Shown here in pieces: positions 48,001 to 58,987 of a DNA stretch of 64,000 bases (its first letter is position 1; the number at the start of each line of letters is the position of its first letter). The notes beneath the pieces were generated by a model. It saw nothing but the letters and a program-made list of their open reading frames with translations, ran no database searches and had not been told where the DNA came from. Location of the stretch: assembly GCA_036852015.1 (NCBI GenBank), contig JAANDG010000068.1:52501-116500 (forward strand), given 5' to 3'. The stretch is from Pelodera strongyloides. Its lineage: Eukaryota; Nematoda; Chromadorea; Rhabditida; Rhabditidae. The translations under genes and the position numbers were made by a program.

Positions 48001-51000
48001 TCACCAACACGCAGGGAGCCCTCCCAAGGGAGCTAAAGAGCACGTAGAGAGTGCGGGAGCACAAGAGATTCAGAGCGCTCGTGACCCTAGGCTCCTTGTG
48101 TGTTGGTGAATACGGCCTCAGGTCTGTAAAGCTTTCTGTCCTTTGAATATTGACGATTCGGAACACGGGTAGCACATTCTTTTATATGTGAAAAGAAGAG
48201 CTGCATACCTCAATATTCAGCTTATTCTTCTGATATGCGTGATAAAGAAGGGAGTTGAACAAATAATCGGATCCGTAGAAGTAGAGCATTCGATCCGCTT
48301 TATTAGCAACACGCATTGGTCTGGAAAATATTTGGCTTTGGCTCAATTGGGTGTTTCTAGGATATATGTATCTTTCTCTCTCTCTCTTCTCTCTCTCTCA
48401 CTCTCTCTCTTCTCTCTCTCTCTCTCTTCTTTCTCATGTAGTATAGTAGCGTTATAGTAGCTTACAAAGCAACGGCAAAACTAACCGCGGATAAAAAGGT
48501 GCCAAGTAGTCGCTATCGTTGTAGCGAATCTCACCTGAAATTCACAGAAATAATGACCTGATTCAGGACGGCTACTTGGCTAGGCCACCCGGTAAATTAT
48601 GTTTCATACGTGCTAATTACTGGCTAGTTGGGGGTAATTACACCACGCAGCACTTTTCTTTTAAGAAACCAGCGCAATAAGTTTCCGAATGCGACTCACC
48701 TTTCATTTGGGTTTCAAAGTAGTCAGTTGTAATGATCGGATCAGCAATGTTTGTGTTATCGATGTACAAACCGTCAACGAAATCGTTGATAAATCTAGGT
48801 AAATGCAATATTATCAAGGTAAATACACTAATTGTTAACGAAGAACATGACGAGCTATTAGACAAGCTAAAAACCATCGCAGCACAGAGTTCACTGATAC
48901 AAATTAATGGTAGGTGATATCGTGACAATTATTTGAGTGTATTTTTACACTAGTGAATTATCATCGTCTCTTATAGCCTACAGCGTTGCGATCTTTCTAG
49001 AGTCTAATAAACATTTAAACCTTCGTACGCAATAGTCGTCTACGTCTCGTTCGAGTAACATATTCTAGTCCCCTACTCAAAATCGCCCGCCATTTATTTG
49101 TTCAGTGAGTTCTTTCTCAGTTGTTCAGAGCATGAAAAATGAGAAAATTTCTTAGAAACAAGAGTCAAACCCACTGTTGTATAACCGAATTATCGGTTAT
49201 CGGAGGCCGGAAACTTTCGCCCAATTTTGCCTTGCTCAACCTGAAAGAATTGATCAACAATTCATATGGTGCATTCGCTGCGTAGGTATACAGTCTTCGC
49301 TAAAGATCTACATGGAAATCGTAATAAAAGTTATTAGCGATCATCTCCACAACGATGTTTAAAGTTTAAAGTTCAAAATGATAATAGTGCATTTAAATAC
49401 TTAAATAAAATGTTATATATCTGGATCTGGAATAACATTGCAAACTTACCGAGCGAACAAAGCCGGGGAATTGTCTTCGATAAGATTTTTCAACTTCTTG
49501 CAAAACATACTCGGAATGCGTCGACGAATGCCATCGTTTATTTGACCCTGACAAGGAGGTAATTTATAATATTCGGACGAATATAAAACGTGTAAATGGC
49601 AATAACCTTATTAATTCAACAACAAAAAGTTGTGCTTTTTTATCTCATATAAAACTGGAGCGACCCACAAGTAGGAACATAATCGAAGTATTTGGATAAA
49701 GTATAACTAAATACCTGAAAAGCCTTCACCAAGCCGCTAGTTGGCCCTGTCGGATAAATATCGAAATGTGAATGTTGGATAATTGTAGAGCAATTGGAAA
49801 CACGAACGTTGATCTCATCTGAATAAGGTTCTAGGCAATTAGAATAATGTTCTAGGCAATTACGTCAATTTTTTTAGTTTCCCTTCAGTGGTGATTGTCA
49901 TGCCATGCAGAGTAAACTATTATGGGGCTTTTACTGGACAAATACGACCAGACCTAGTCTATGATAATTTAAAATTTAGGATTTGATTACTAGTTGTTAG
50001 GAGTTAGGACACAAACTTTTCTGAGTCCTCGAGAATTGTGCCGTTAGTGCGACGGTCATCCCAGTGATTCGGCCCTCCACGTCGCCTGCCACAAGGAAAG
50101 GGGGAGCCGTGCCATCGAAACTGCCCGCCAGACTGAATACTTATATTTTACAGACTTGTGTTTATGTGTTTGCCCGTTTCAGCTTAGTATGCAATGTAGT
50201 GATGCACACGAGCACACGGTCCCTTGTTAGTATGATGGTGTCCTTACCGCACCAACAACTTAGGGTACCTTTGGTTTGCGGGCTAATAGCCACTACTTCA
50301 AGAACTAGTCTTCTTGGTCCCTACGACTCGTTGATCCAATAAACATTTATTATTATTTCAGAAAGGACAGAACGTGTTGTCATACCCTTCGTGCTCCACC
50401 ACCGATAAACGCAGAAGTATAATTGGTGAAACTCACGACAAATCCATGTTCTCGAGCCCGAGAACCACATATTTTGGTGGCAGAAAATTGGCCACTGAGA
50501 TCTGAAATAAAGTTTACGGATGAGATCAGAGACAAAAGTTAGTTGCCCATTAACAGTCAATTCACTTTCACACGTGTCACAGTTATAAATGCAAGTATTG
50601 CGCCTAGGTCGTTCGGTGAATTTAGCCACTGACGTAACCCTGGGTCTGTGCACGCTTATGTGTGTTAGTGACGATAGTGTCCAGCTGCCGGGTTTACAGG
50701 GCTCGGCTAACTACCTTTGTTCGATGCCCCAGCATTTCCGCTTACCTTTACACATGTACCTTATGTCCCTTATTACCGTTTTTCTGTCTTCACTGTATTT
50801 ATTGTCTTAATTATGTATGTTTGTGCGCACCTTTGTGGTGTAATAAATTATTATAATTATTATTATTAACATACATCTGGAAAATATCTTTTCCGTACTC
50901 TTTTCAGTAAATGCTCAGAAAGAGCTATCATATCTCATATTTTTCCTCATTCGTGCCCCACCGCTGATGAAACGCTGAACACTGACCACAAATATGTAAG

Positions 51001-51787
51001 CACTGCGCACTAGACACACCATGCTGACTTTTGGGAAAAATGCTCCAAATAAGATCTTGTTGCGTACTTTTGAAGTCAGGGTATGATTGTGAAAAAGCTA
51101 CCATTACGTACTACGTACGTATAGCAGACCATAGATTTGCCTCTACAGCTGTCGTATTTTATTTTAAAACTGATCCTTTGCGTACCTGCGGTGGCCTGTA
51201 GTTGAGCACTCTTACATTATGTAGATTGACCACTCCGGTAAGTCCTGCTTGAGAGAAGGGGAAATGTGAGTTGTAACCCTAAATTTGTACAATATTCAAT
51301 TGAAATCATAAGATTGCAGTTTGCTCCATTCTTCTTTATCGTACCCTATCTTTGGAATGTAGAATAAATCAGAGACCATATTCGCCAATCCGCTTCTCTC
51401 GGGGAAATAGTCCCTGGGGACAGAAAATAGCATTCTAATGTGAGAGACGCAGAGAAAAAGACGGGGAATTCCCCATGGGGAATTGAGTGGTGAATACGGC
51501 CTCTGGTGTCTGGCTCACGAAAAGACTCAAGAACCTAAACTCTAACATAATTTGCCTCGGTAAGCCGCTACAGTACTTTACGCGTGTCACTCGTATGGTT
51601 TACTCATCGCTTTTCATAATGTAGCTATCAATACAATACATTTCAATTTCTTAAATCAGCTTGTCTTTAATATTAAAACAATTATTCACCTTTATCCCCG
51701 AGATCTGTTCATTGAGCAGTTTTACAGCGACAGTCTTCAGGTGGTTGATCCCCTTCTTGGTGAGTCGAATTCGTACACCAGGATTTC
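45042..51787 (-). CDS. BPI/LBP/CETP-family lipid-binding protein
   Basis: Exons, in coding order, are 51787-51690, 51244-51186, 50501-50437, 49818-49715, 49547-49450, 48794-48700, 48534-48486, 48320-48209, 47944-47825, 47702-47606, 47338-47228, about 45370-45227 and 45173-45042. The start NPGVRIRLTKKGINHLK, the mid motifs YIDNTNIADPIITTDYFET, KGEIRYNDSDYLAPFYPR and MLYFYGSDYLFNSLLYHAYQ, and the end SPTLRIDDGYVELATDFIL are the hallmarks of the two-barrel BPI fold in correct order. Cys in RVSNC and MFCKK probably form the conserved disulphide. Such proteins bind lipopolysaccharide or lipids outside the cell. The signal-peptide exon upstream of 51787 was not found, one exon near residue 100 is probably missing, and the exon at 45370-45227 meets an in-frame TGA just before its only good donor. 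Introns hold several MITEs. Confidence 0.85.
45530..45711. mobile_element. GC-rich-ended inverted repeat
   Basis: The left arm GAGGGCGCGTCCGAGATG and 'aaaacatgcaagtttcccgtt' matches the complement of the right arm 'aacgggaaatttgcatgttt' ... GAACGCGCGCTC. Non-coding, in an intron of the BPI-family gene. Confidence 0.75.
46039..46458. mobile_element. TTAA-ended MITE, family 5 (420 bp)
   Basis: Tips TTAAAGGAGGAGGCTCACGA and complement. Almost identical to the copy at 59374-59793, including the centre ('gtgggcatgcaaattttgtg'), which points to recent movement. It shares its right TTAA with the next element. Confidence 0.92.
46455..46932. mobile_element. TTAA-ended MITE, family 7
   Basis: Tips TTAAAGGGATAAGTTCACCT and complement, with inner arms 'gtaggagagcttg', 'aaaaagctaaactac' and 'ggagtaccgcag'. 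It abuts the family-5 copy at a common TTAA. Only copy in the window. Confidence 0.82.
47991..48120. mobile_element. GAGGCC-ended inverted repeat, family 6
   Basis: GAGGACGTATTCACCAACAC at the left and the complement of GAGGCCGTATTCACCAACAC at the right. Same ends as 51372 and 60913. In a BPI-gene intron. Confidence 0.8.
50040..50365 (+). repeat. Probable 3' end of a non-LTR retroelement
   Basis: GC-richer sequence ending CTACGACTCGTTGATCCAAT, then 'aaacatttattattattt', a microsatellite-like tail. No reverse-transcriptase frame. In an intron of the BPI-family gene. Confidence 0.4.
50580..50870 (+). repeat. Second probable retroelement 3' end
   Basis: Ends 'cctttgtggtgtaataaatt' followed by an ATT-rich tail. 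Same orientation and general form as 50040-50365 but different sequence, so a second family or region. Confidence 0.4.
51372..51503. mobile_element. GAGGCC-ended inverted repeat, family 6
   Basis: Contains 'ggggaattccccatgggg' and 'gtccctggggacagaaaat', the complement of the 60913-61051 copy. In a BPI-gene 5' intron. Confidence 0.85.
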
Positions 51788-52392
51788 CTGCATAAATTAA
51801 TTTTTAGTACACTCTTTGCGGCACACATGCGGCGCACCTACCGCGTCCTTTTCGACACACGTTCAAATGCGATACACTTTCGCCGCAAACGGTTTTCCCA
51901 TCTTACGTAAGTTGGTAGCTGTGCGCAGCTCAAGGGCGAAGCTCTTATTCGAGAAGGGCCTACCTACTGATTGCTGTAACTTTTTTCTATGATGATAGTT
52001 ATTTCTATGTTGATATCTTTTTCTCACGCTGAACACGTACTTCTCTTGTGGACTCGTATCATTTTCAAAACTCTTGCTAATAAGTGAACACTGCGTGAAC
52101 GAGACAATTTAAGGAATGCACTATTCCTTGAAAGGGAAATTTTCTCAGGTTAACGTCTGCTCAAACTTTCACACGTTGACCTATTTAATACCAATTACTG
52201 GGGGTAAAATCTCATAGTTACCGGCTAAGTATGCAAATAATCTCTCCCCGTTCAGGGCGGATTTTCCCTTTTAAAGTTGCCGGTTTCAATTTTCAATTGT
52301 CCGTGTCGAAGTGAAAGTTTTACGCAATAAACCGGGAAAGGGAGCCAAAGGGGTAGGGAGAGAGAGATAGAGAGATAGAGAGAGAGAGAGAT

Positions 52393-52435
<43 letters not shown>

Positions 52436-53641
52436 CAGAGACGGAGAGAGATCGAGATAGAGTCTTAGAGTGAGATGAGTGGAAGAGAGGAAGAGATAAA
52501 GACCATAAAGAGAGGTGATGGATAAAGAGATAAAGAGAGATTATCAACAAAAAGTTCCAGACTGCCATTTTCACTCAGAGGCGCGCGATGACTGAAAGCT
52601 TATGTTCATAATAACACGGAAATCCAGTTTTGCAACTGACCACTGTGGCAAGTGATTAGGTTTTTTTCATGGATTTAGAGATCGAAGATTTATGTTGAAT
52701 ACAAACTACAAACAAAGTTCATAACGATATGCTATACGGCATAAAACCTAACTATTAGAAAAAAATCCGCCCGGTATGACACTGACAATGTGAAGCTTGA
52801 TCAGGCGCCTAACATATACACCACTTATCTTCAGAGAAGAGTCTACCTATATCCTCGATGACTTCGGATACTCACTCATCTAACTTACCCTTTGCTTGTT
52901 TCAGTAAATTTTCAAATATTCAAAAAAATCCTCATCCCTTTTCCGATTTCCCAGAACCCAGAACGCATACCCCAATCCCGGTTTGTAACTGGTTTTTTGG
53001 AGTTTTGTATAAGTAAACGAGTTTGTGGAGTTAAAAAAGAGGATCTATAAGAAGGGGGATTTTGACCTGATTTTCCTCTTTTCTGAAGAAAAGATGAGAC
53101 GTCAAGGACCATTTGATATGGGGAAGTGATTGTTGTTTTGAAAGTGATTTCTTGTAAGAATCGCCAGATTATACCGAAACTGTAATTTCTGAGAATCCAT
53201 TTTCATGCCAGATGCCAAATAGCCAAATACTATTACCCGTTGAAGTTGAAGCACTCATAATTGATCGCAAAATTGTGTAGCAAATGTGTTGCTTTCCATA
53301 TGAACACATATGATAAAGGTGATACTCGAGTCTGTGACGCAATGGAAGCCATCAGCTACGGCACAACACATTTAAGAAATGAAGTCTTTTTCGGTGTGGT
53401 CAACAGAACCGGTTACGGTATCTAGTGGAGGTGTCTTTTAGGGGATACACGCATGCACTACACACTACACAACACTTGACAGGTTCAGTTGCAAGCCGGG
53501 GAAGAGGGAGAGAGACATAGAGACAGAGACAGCGAGAGAGGGTGCAAACGAGGGAGTAAATAGAGAAATAGAGATGATTCTCAAATGCCAATAATGACCA
53601 TGACAATATACCACTCAGTAAATCTGCCCATGTACATATTA
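51788..53641. other. 5' flank of the BPI-family gene; no clear exon
   Basis: Should contain the signal-peptide exon of the BPI-family gene and its promoter. It holds a (GA)n tract at 52355-52440 and AT-rich DNA. The frame at about 52565 (MAVWNFLLIISLYLFIHH) looks like a signal peptide but has no usable donor before it enters the repeat. Confidence 0.5.
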
Positions 53642-54552
53642 TTATAAGCATTCCTGAACAAGTTCGTCCAGAAACTTGAACACTTCACACGTGTAAAAGG
53701 ATTGCCATACATGGATTAATCGACCATTAACGAAAATAGCCACAATAACATTAATACCTAATTTGGGAAATTTGCATATGATACGCACTTCCGGCACCAA
53801 ATTTGCATAGGATACATAGGATATGTGAATCATATGCAAATTTCCCGAAAGTAGGTGCAATACTGCTTTAACCTTACAATTCGGTGGAAGCAGAGGAACA
53901 CTATGACTAAGTTGAAGCAGCTGGGCTTTCCGGACGAGAAAAAACGAGGCATATCGCTTGAGATTGAGATTAATAAAATATGAGCACAACATTGCCTCAG
54001 TTGATATCGAGTTGTATCGAGTTAGAAGCTTATTATTATAACGGCAATAACGGTAGGTATAGGTAGTTAGCAGATAGTATGCCTAGTTCTAGCAAATAAA
54101 AATACACACTTTGATCGGTTAATCTACATATGGCTAGCAACAACAAGAACATCAAGAAAGTAACCTGTTGAGCACCAAAAAAGCACCAAAAAAGCACCAA
54201 CAATCAGAAGTTTCAGTATCAAAATAGTCTCCGGAAAGCTATTAAACTCTTTGACGAGAGTGAACGGTAGACGGAGATGAATATCCAGGGTGAGAAGGAA
54301 TACAAAAATAATATTCCAAACAAATAACACACGGAAAATTATGTAGTATGAAATCATCGCCACAAATACTAGTCGCTCGGCAAGTCGTGCCACCGACCTT
54401 CCAGTTCCAGTGGTACAAATTACCATCGCAAACAAATCCCTACCCGGATATCTGTACCAGTTCTGTGACGTCACAATCTTTCTCGTATCTGCGTAATCGA
54501 TCGATATTGATATGAACAGAAATAGAGTGAATAGAATATATTTTGGAAGCAT
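53642..54552 (-). CDS. Small secreted protein of unknown family (90 aa)
   Basis: Three exons (54552-54444, 53925-53878, 53757-53642) join in phase to 90 residues. A signal peptide (MLPKYILFTLFLFISISIDY, cleavage likely after YADT or nearby) is followed by a short middle exon (QLLQLSHSVPLLPPN) and a last exon reading VIVAIFVNGRLIHVWQSFYT, then CEVFKFLDELVQECL and stop. Three cysteines remain in the mature part. I recognise no domain. The second intron, 53758-53877, is almost entirely a MITE. The acceptor of exon 2 (ccggaaag) is weak. The gene is the middle of three minus-strand secreted-protein genes. Support comes from phase agreement and signal peptide only. Confidence 0.6.
53758..53877. mobile_element. 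MITE-derived intron (family 1 variant)
   Basis: On the coding strand the intron is donor gtaagg, then TTAAAGCAGTATTGCACCTA and the hairpin core 'tttgcatatgattcacat' / 'gtgcgtatcatatgcaaa', ending in CCCAAATTAG as acceptor. The right arm is cut about 20 bp short of a full element. Little intron sequence lies outside the element. Confidence 0.8.
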
Positions 54553-54648
54553 AAGGACAATCCAGGGGATGTTAGGGGATCGAGTTGGCTATGGTGTTGT
54601 TCAGGGGAGGGGAGACTGGCAGGGCTGCAGGGCAAATAGCCGTGAAAG

Positions 54649-54868
54649 AGATAGGAGAGAGGGAGGGAGAGGGGGGGGGGGGAGAGCGGAGAGGAGGGAG
54701 AGGAGAGTGAGTTGAGAGAGAGGGAGGGAGGGAGAGAGTGAGGGAGAGAGGGAGAGAGAGGGGGGAGGGAGGGAGGGAGGGAGAGGGGGAGGGAGGGGGG
54801 GGGAGGGAGGGAGGGAGGGAGAGGGGGAGGGAGATAGACGGAGAGAGGGAGAGAGACAAGGCAGACAG
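54649..54868. repeat. GA/GGGA low-complexity tract
   Basis: Purine-only DNA (GA, GGGA, G runs) between two minus-strand genes. Long open frames on the other strand give Pro/Ser/Leu runs and are not genes. The rest of 54553-55398 shows no exon. Confidence 0.9.
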
Positions 54869-55398
54869 ATGAGGAAAGAACCTTAAAAATGGAACTTGCC
54901 ATTTTTGAATTTCTATCCTCGATAGGTTTCGGAAAATGAAAAATATCTGCTGCTTTCGCTGTGAGATCTTTGAAAGATTGGGATTACGATAAAAAAAAGG
55001 AAAAACCGAAAGACGTACGTCATCAACATTCCAATTTAGCTGCACGTCGTGTACATAGGTGTGATAAATTCTTTATTTCTTTCCTTTCAAGTTTACATAT
55101 ACCAAGTTTAAACAAATGTAAATCCAACGAAAGACCGACGAAGAATAAAACAATTAAACGCTAAAAATAACATGTATGTGTAAGTTTTTTTATATGTATG
55201 TGATATTTTGTTTAGTGTTTCCATACATAGTTAAGATTTCATACAATACAAGTTTCTATTTGGAGTTTCTAGTGAGTTATATACAAATGAAGGAGCTCAA
55301 GATCGAAATATTACTTCTGGACAAAATTATTTCTATTAATTTGCAATGTAGTTTGTGCAACTTTCACTAACCTTTACGTGAGTCAAGTTTCAAAGTAT

Positions 55399-56737
55399 CT
55401 ACTTGTTCATCGTAATTCTTTGTAAAAGTAAATGAGAGAAGTCAGGGTCAAGTTCCCCAACTAATATCCAATATACGATGCTATTGCTCTGGAGCTGTGA
55501 AATTAAACTTGTGACAAAATTCATAGCGCTTCCAAATTTGGCGTCTGTTGTTGAACATGTAGGGCACGATGTAGGCTTGCCTGAATAAAAAATAAATAAA
55601 GCGCGAGTAATTTTTTCCAACGCACATCGTTCTTATCTTTTCCCTGTGGCTGTGCTAAGTAAGATTATTTTAGAACTTTTGAGCTAAAAAGGATCACCGC
55701 GGAAATTGTCCCACACCAAAAGCAAAAGTTTTCAAAGAAGGTGAAAAAGGTTACTTCAGACAACATAACTTCCCCCTCACAAAAATAAAGATAGAATAAT
55801 AGTAGAAGCTTGTTAATAACTGGAATATTTAGAAATGACAGTCACCGAAAGAATGTGATGAAAAGGTCGTATCCTCCACTATCACGGACAATTTCTTGTG
55901 TAAAGCAGACAGTCAGCCTTCTGCCCCAGTGTTGGCGAGGTGATCCATGAGGCTTCAAAGCAATATCACACGACCATTGAACTTTAAAAACAAACTGATG
56001 TTTACTGAAGTTTGAGGGTGCCTTTTGGTTCGTCAACTGAAAGGAGAAAAAACGTTTGAAGAATCTGTTACGGCAGTGTTTCCGATGTTTACCCATGTAG
56101 GCATATGCTTACGGATGGCATGGGAACGAATGAACTAAACTTTTGACATTGAAAACTTGAACCGAGGTAGCCTAATGGCCGACTCTGGTGGTAACCCTTA
56201 GGACCAATTGGTGAAACAGAAAGACAAAAGACAAAACCTCGCAATATTGTGCACAATCGTCCACTCTTTGTATCAACTTGAGGTTTTCGTTTTCAATTCC
56301 GTACATTTCAATGTTCATGTTCTCCGGTGGGATATACGGGGATTCATTAGGCGGTTTGTTCACACGGAAGATCCAATCTTCACAGTTACCGTACACCTAG
56401 AAGAGCATGAATTAGAAGTCAACCATAGGGCGTGTTTTTTTTTAGTATTCAGCAACATTTGAATAGCCGAACTTCCGCGCGATGCACGGTAATAACATGC
56501 AATTGGTTCGAAGATAAACCATGAAGAACTAGATCTAGCTATCTATTGGTATGTTTGGCATGGTAGAGTAAATGGCTAACTAGTCAAATATGCGTATCTC
56601 ATGGTCTAACAATTCCAAATAATAATAACCTTAAAAGACGTGTAGCCTTCCACAGTATCCGTGCGTAATTTCACCTCATTCCCACGGCAAAATATAACGA
56701 CGTCAAGGAACATTAATAATAGCAAACGATTGCGCAT
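55399..56737 (-). CDS. Secreted cysteine-containing protein of unknown family (199 aa)
   Basis: Four exons (56737-56630, 56396-56238, 56036-55886, 55580-55399) join with matching phases (0, 0, 1) to exactly 199 codons plus TAG. It has a signal peptide (MRNRLLLLMFLDVVIFCRG). The mature protein has YGNCEDWIFRVNKPPNESPY, then DDCAQYCE, KVQWSCDIALKPHG, RRLTVCF, CPTCSTTDAKFG and a hydrophobic NSIVYWILVGEL near the end. About eight cysteines and one possible N-glycosylation site (NES) are present. I recognise no family. It neighbours the 90-aa secreted gene in the same direction. The consistent phases make the model strong; the function is unknown. Confidence 0.75.
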
Positions 56738-58987
56738 TTTGTATTATTTTTGACAAACGAAGAAAGTCAATCATACAATTTTTGCTATAAATAGTTTTCT
56801 CATCTGATCCTATGTAAATTTATATGGGCTTTGTGTTTGGTAGTAAGTTTCAAAAAAGTAAGCACCGTTTTCATCCTTGTACAGCAAGTATTTTGTAGGG
56901 GTTTACTTCTGTAGACGCTTATTTTATTTTGTCCGTTGTGTTTGACTTCAAGAACACCACCCTATACTCAAGGATGGCGCACTCAAACTCATGAGAAAAT
57001 ACCGTAATCAAAACTTATGTCCTTACTTGGAATACAGAAGTCTCGAACCGAGTAGATGATGGGTTCCAGATGGCAAGGTTCTCTATGTCGTCAGCTCTAG
57101 TGTCTCATTGTGTATCCGATCAGACTACTACTAGATGGAGAAGGTTCATTTCTACCATAATTTTCACTATTAAATTATTCTTGATTCACTAACTGAACGA
57201 GAAATTATTCGAAAGATTAACTGTACTGTTTTGTGGAGATTTATTAATTTCAGTTCACTTGCACTTTGAGCAATTTCACAATTTTGATGATTTTCTGATC
57301 TACTTTTGTGATGAAAATATTTGTGTTGGTCGATAATAGTAGTACCGCGGTAAGATACGCTCGACTGATTTTCAACTGAAAATTGCCCGAGTTTACACTA
57401 CAGTGCAACTCTCGATATCTGGTATAGCGATGTGATTCCGGTTATTCGGGAATCATTTAGGATTTCGGCTCTCATCTTTTATATATAGTTAACCAATGTT
57501 TATTTATTTATTTATTAAATAACACCACTGGGTGTGCATCACAATGAAATGGTGAAAATAAAGTAGTATATATATCGTCGTGTTGTCGTTGATTAGCAAA
57601 ACAGGTAATTTGATAATAAAACAATGGAAATCAAGCGTAAAGTATAGGTAATGTATAGGTAGTGTGAGAAAATGGTGTAAAACCTAGAATAAAGTGTTTT
57701 TGAGTGATGCATTTTCACGTGGTCGCTAGCGGTGAAACGATGTCTTTTTGTGTTATTACTTTCTCTCTTTCTTTTATACGGTAAACAGTGTTCAAATTCT
57801 AAGTTTCTAGTTTTTATTTATCTATTTATTTATTTATTAAATAACACCGAGGTCTGCATGAAATACATAATAGGAAGAAGATGTAATATAGTTGCAAACT
57901 TATACAATCATCTTGAAGTGTAAAGATTTTGTTTGACAAATTCACGCGGATTTTTTATCATCCTCACAGAAGCTAACCAAATTATTAGGATCATGTACTT
58001 GAACTTTACTCCAGTAAGTCAATGTGACATATGTGACTGCCAGTAAACATCTTGTGAGATCCAATATATGTTTATTAGTTTGCGAAATAGGTCAGCGCAC
58101 CTATCAAAACATCGCTCATAGTTGTTCCTATGATTTCACCCCATCAAACACTAACATTTACTTTAACCCTCCGAAAAATTGTCCTTTAAATCAAAATACC
58201 GGCCGGTTTTTGAAAAACCGAGTACACCAGCATTCTTATGCTGCTGATGCAAATGAACATAAATTAGAATAAAAAATCGAACTAAATTCGAGCAAATTAG
58301 CATAAATACGTAAGAATTCAGTTGTCCACGATGCGTTTCAAAAACCGGCCGTTATTTGGCTTTAATTCTTTGTGATTATGAAACACAGTACATTTGATTT
58401 TCGCCCAAATTAAAGGATAGTACTGTGGCTAAACTGTCAGCAGCTTTTTACTATGGTCTGAAACGTATCCTAATATTCGGTCAATAAATTCAGCGTCCAA
58501 TCTCCCTCTATTTTAGGACTATTTTAGGAGATTCCGTCTTTCAAGACATAAAGTTTCCATTTTTAAACTTTAGTTTGCTAATTTTGTTTATTATATAATT
58601 GTAATATCTTGTCCAAGGTATATGTTGTACTGTCACTACTTTTTGTATACTTTGTTATACTTTTTTTTATCTGTGTATTCAATTTTTTGTTACCAGCACT
58701 GGCTGGCAGCAAAAACAACCTCTAGTTTATCCAATTCACAGATATCTTTCTGTGAACCGCACAAGGGTAACTCACTAAAGGCGAAACGGTTTACCCAAAC
58801 ACAAGACACAAAGCATCAGTTGTAAAATTTACAGAAAATTCAATAAGGTAGAGGTTTTTTTGCTTAACAATAAAAAGAACACAAACGAAATGCGACATGT
58901 TCTACCGTATTTGGCTGATCTTGCATTTCAGGTTGAATTAGGAAGGAAGCTTCTTATTCACTATTATTTGTGAGGCACAAAATCGGA
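56738..58987. other. Divergent intergenic region, mostly AT-rich
   Basis: Between a minus and a plus gene, so it should hold both promoters. It contains a direct repeat of 'atttatttatttattaaataacacc' (57497-57526 and 57817-57846) and a family-2 MITE. No gene seen. Confidence 0.55.
58186..58365. mobile_element. TTAA-ended MITE, family 2
   Basis: Tips TTAAATCAAAATACCGGCC and complement, with 'accagcattcttatgctg' and 'cataaattagaataaaa' inside. Intergenic, upstream of the EGF gene. Confidence 0.9.

Noticed and set aside
48122..48178. Candidate BPI exon (NVLPVFRIVNIQ)
   Set aside because: Its only donor falls in the adjacent MITE and breaks phase, whereas 48209 to 47944 joins in frame and matches the family order.
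54124..54443. Extension of the 90-aa gene's first exon into a long hydrophobic frame
   Set aside because: A strong donor (gtaggg) at 54443 ends the exon and the downstream exons then join in phase; the hydrophobic run is AT-rich intron.
54471..55045. 143- and 157-residue minus frames rich in Pro/Ser/Leu
   Set aside because: Translation of the GA/GGGA tract; not coding.
57732..57923. Signal-peptide-like plus frame (KRCLFVLLLSLFLLYG)
   Set aside because: Starts at GTG, and runs into a TTTA repeat shared with 57497; not a gene.
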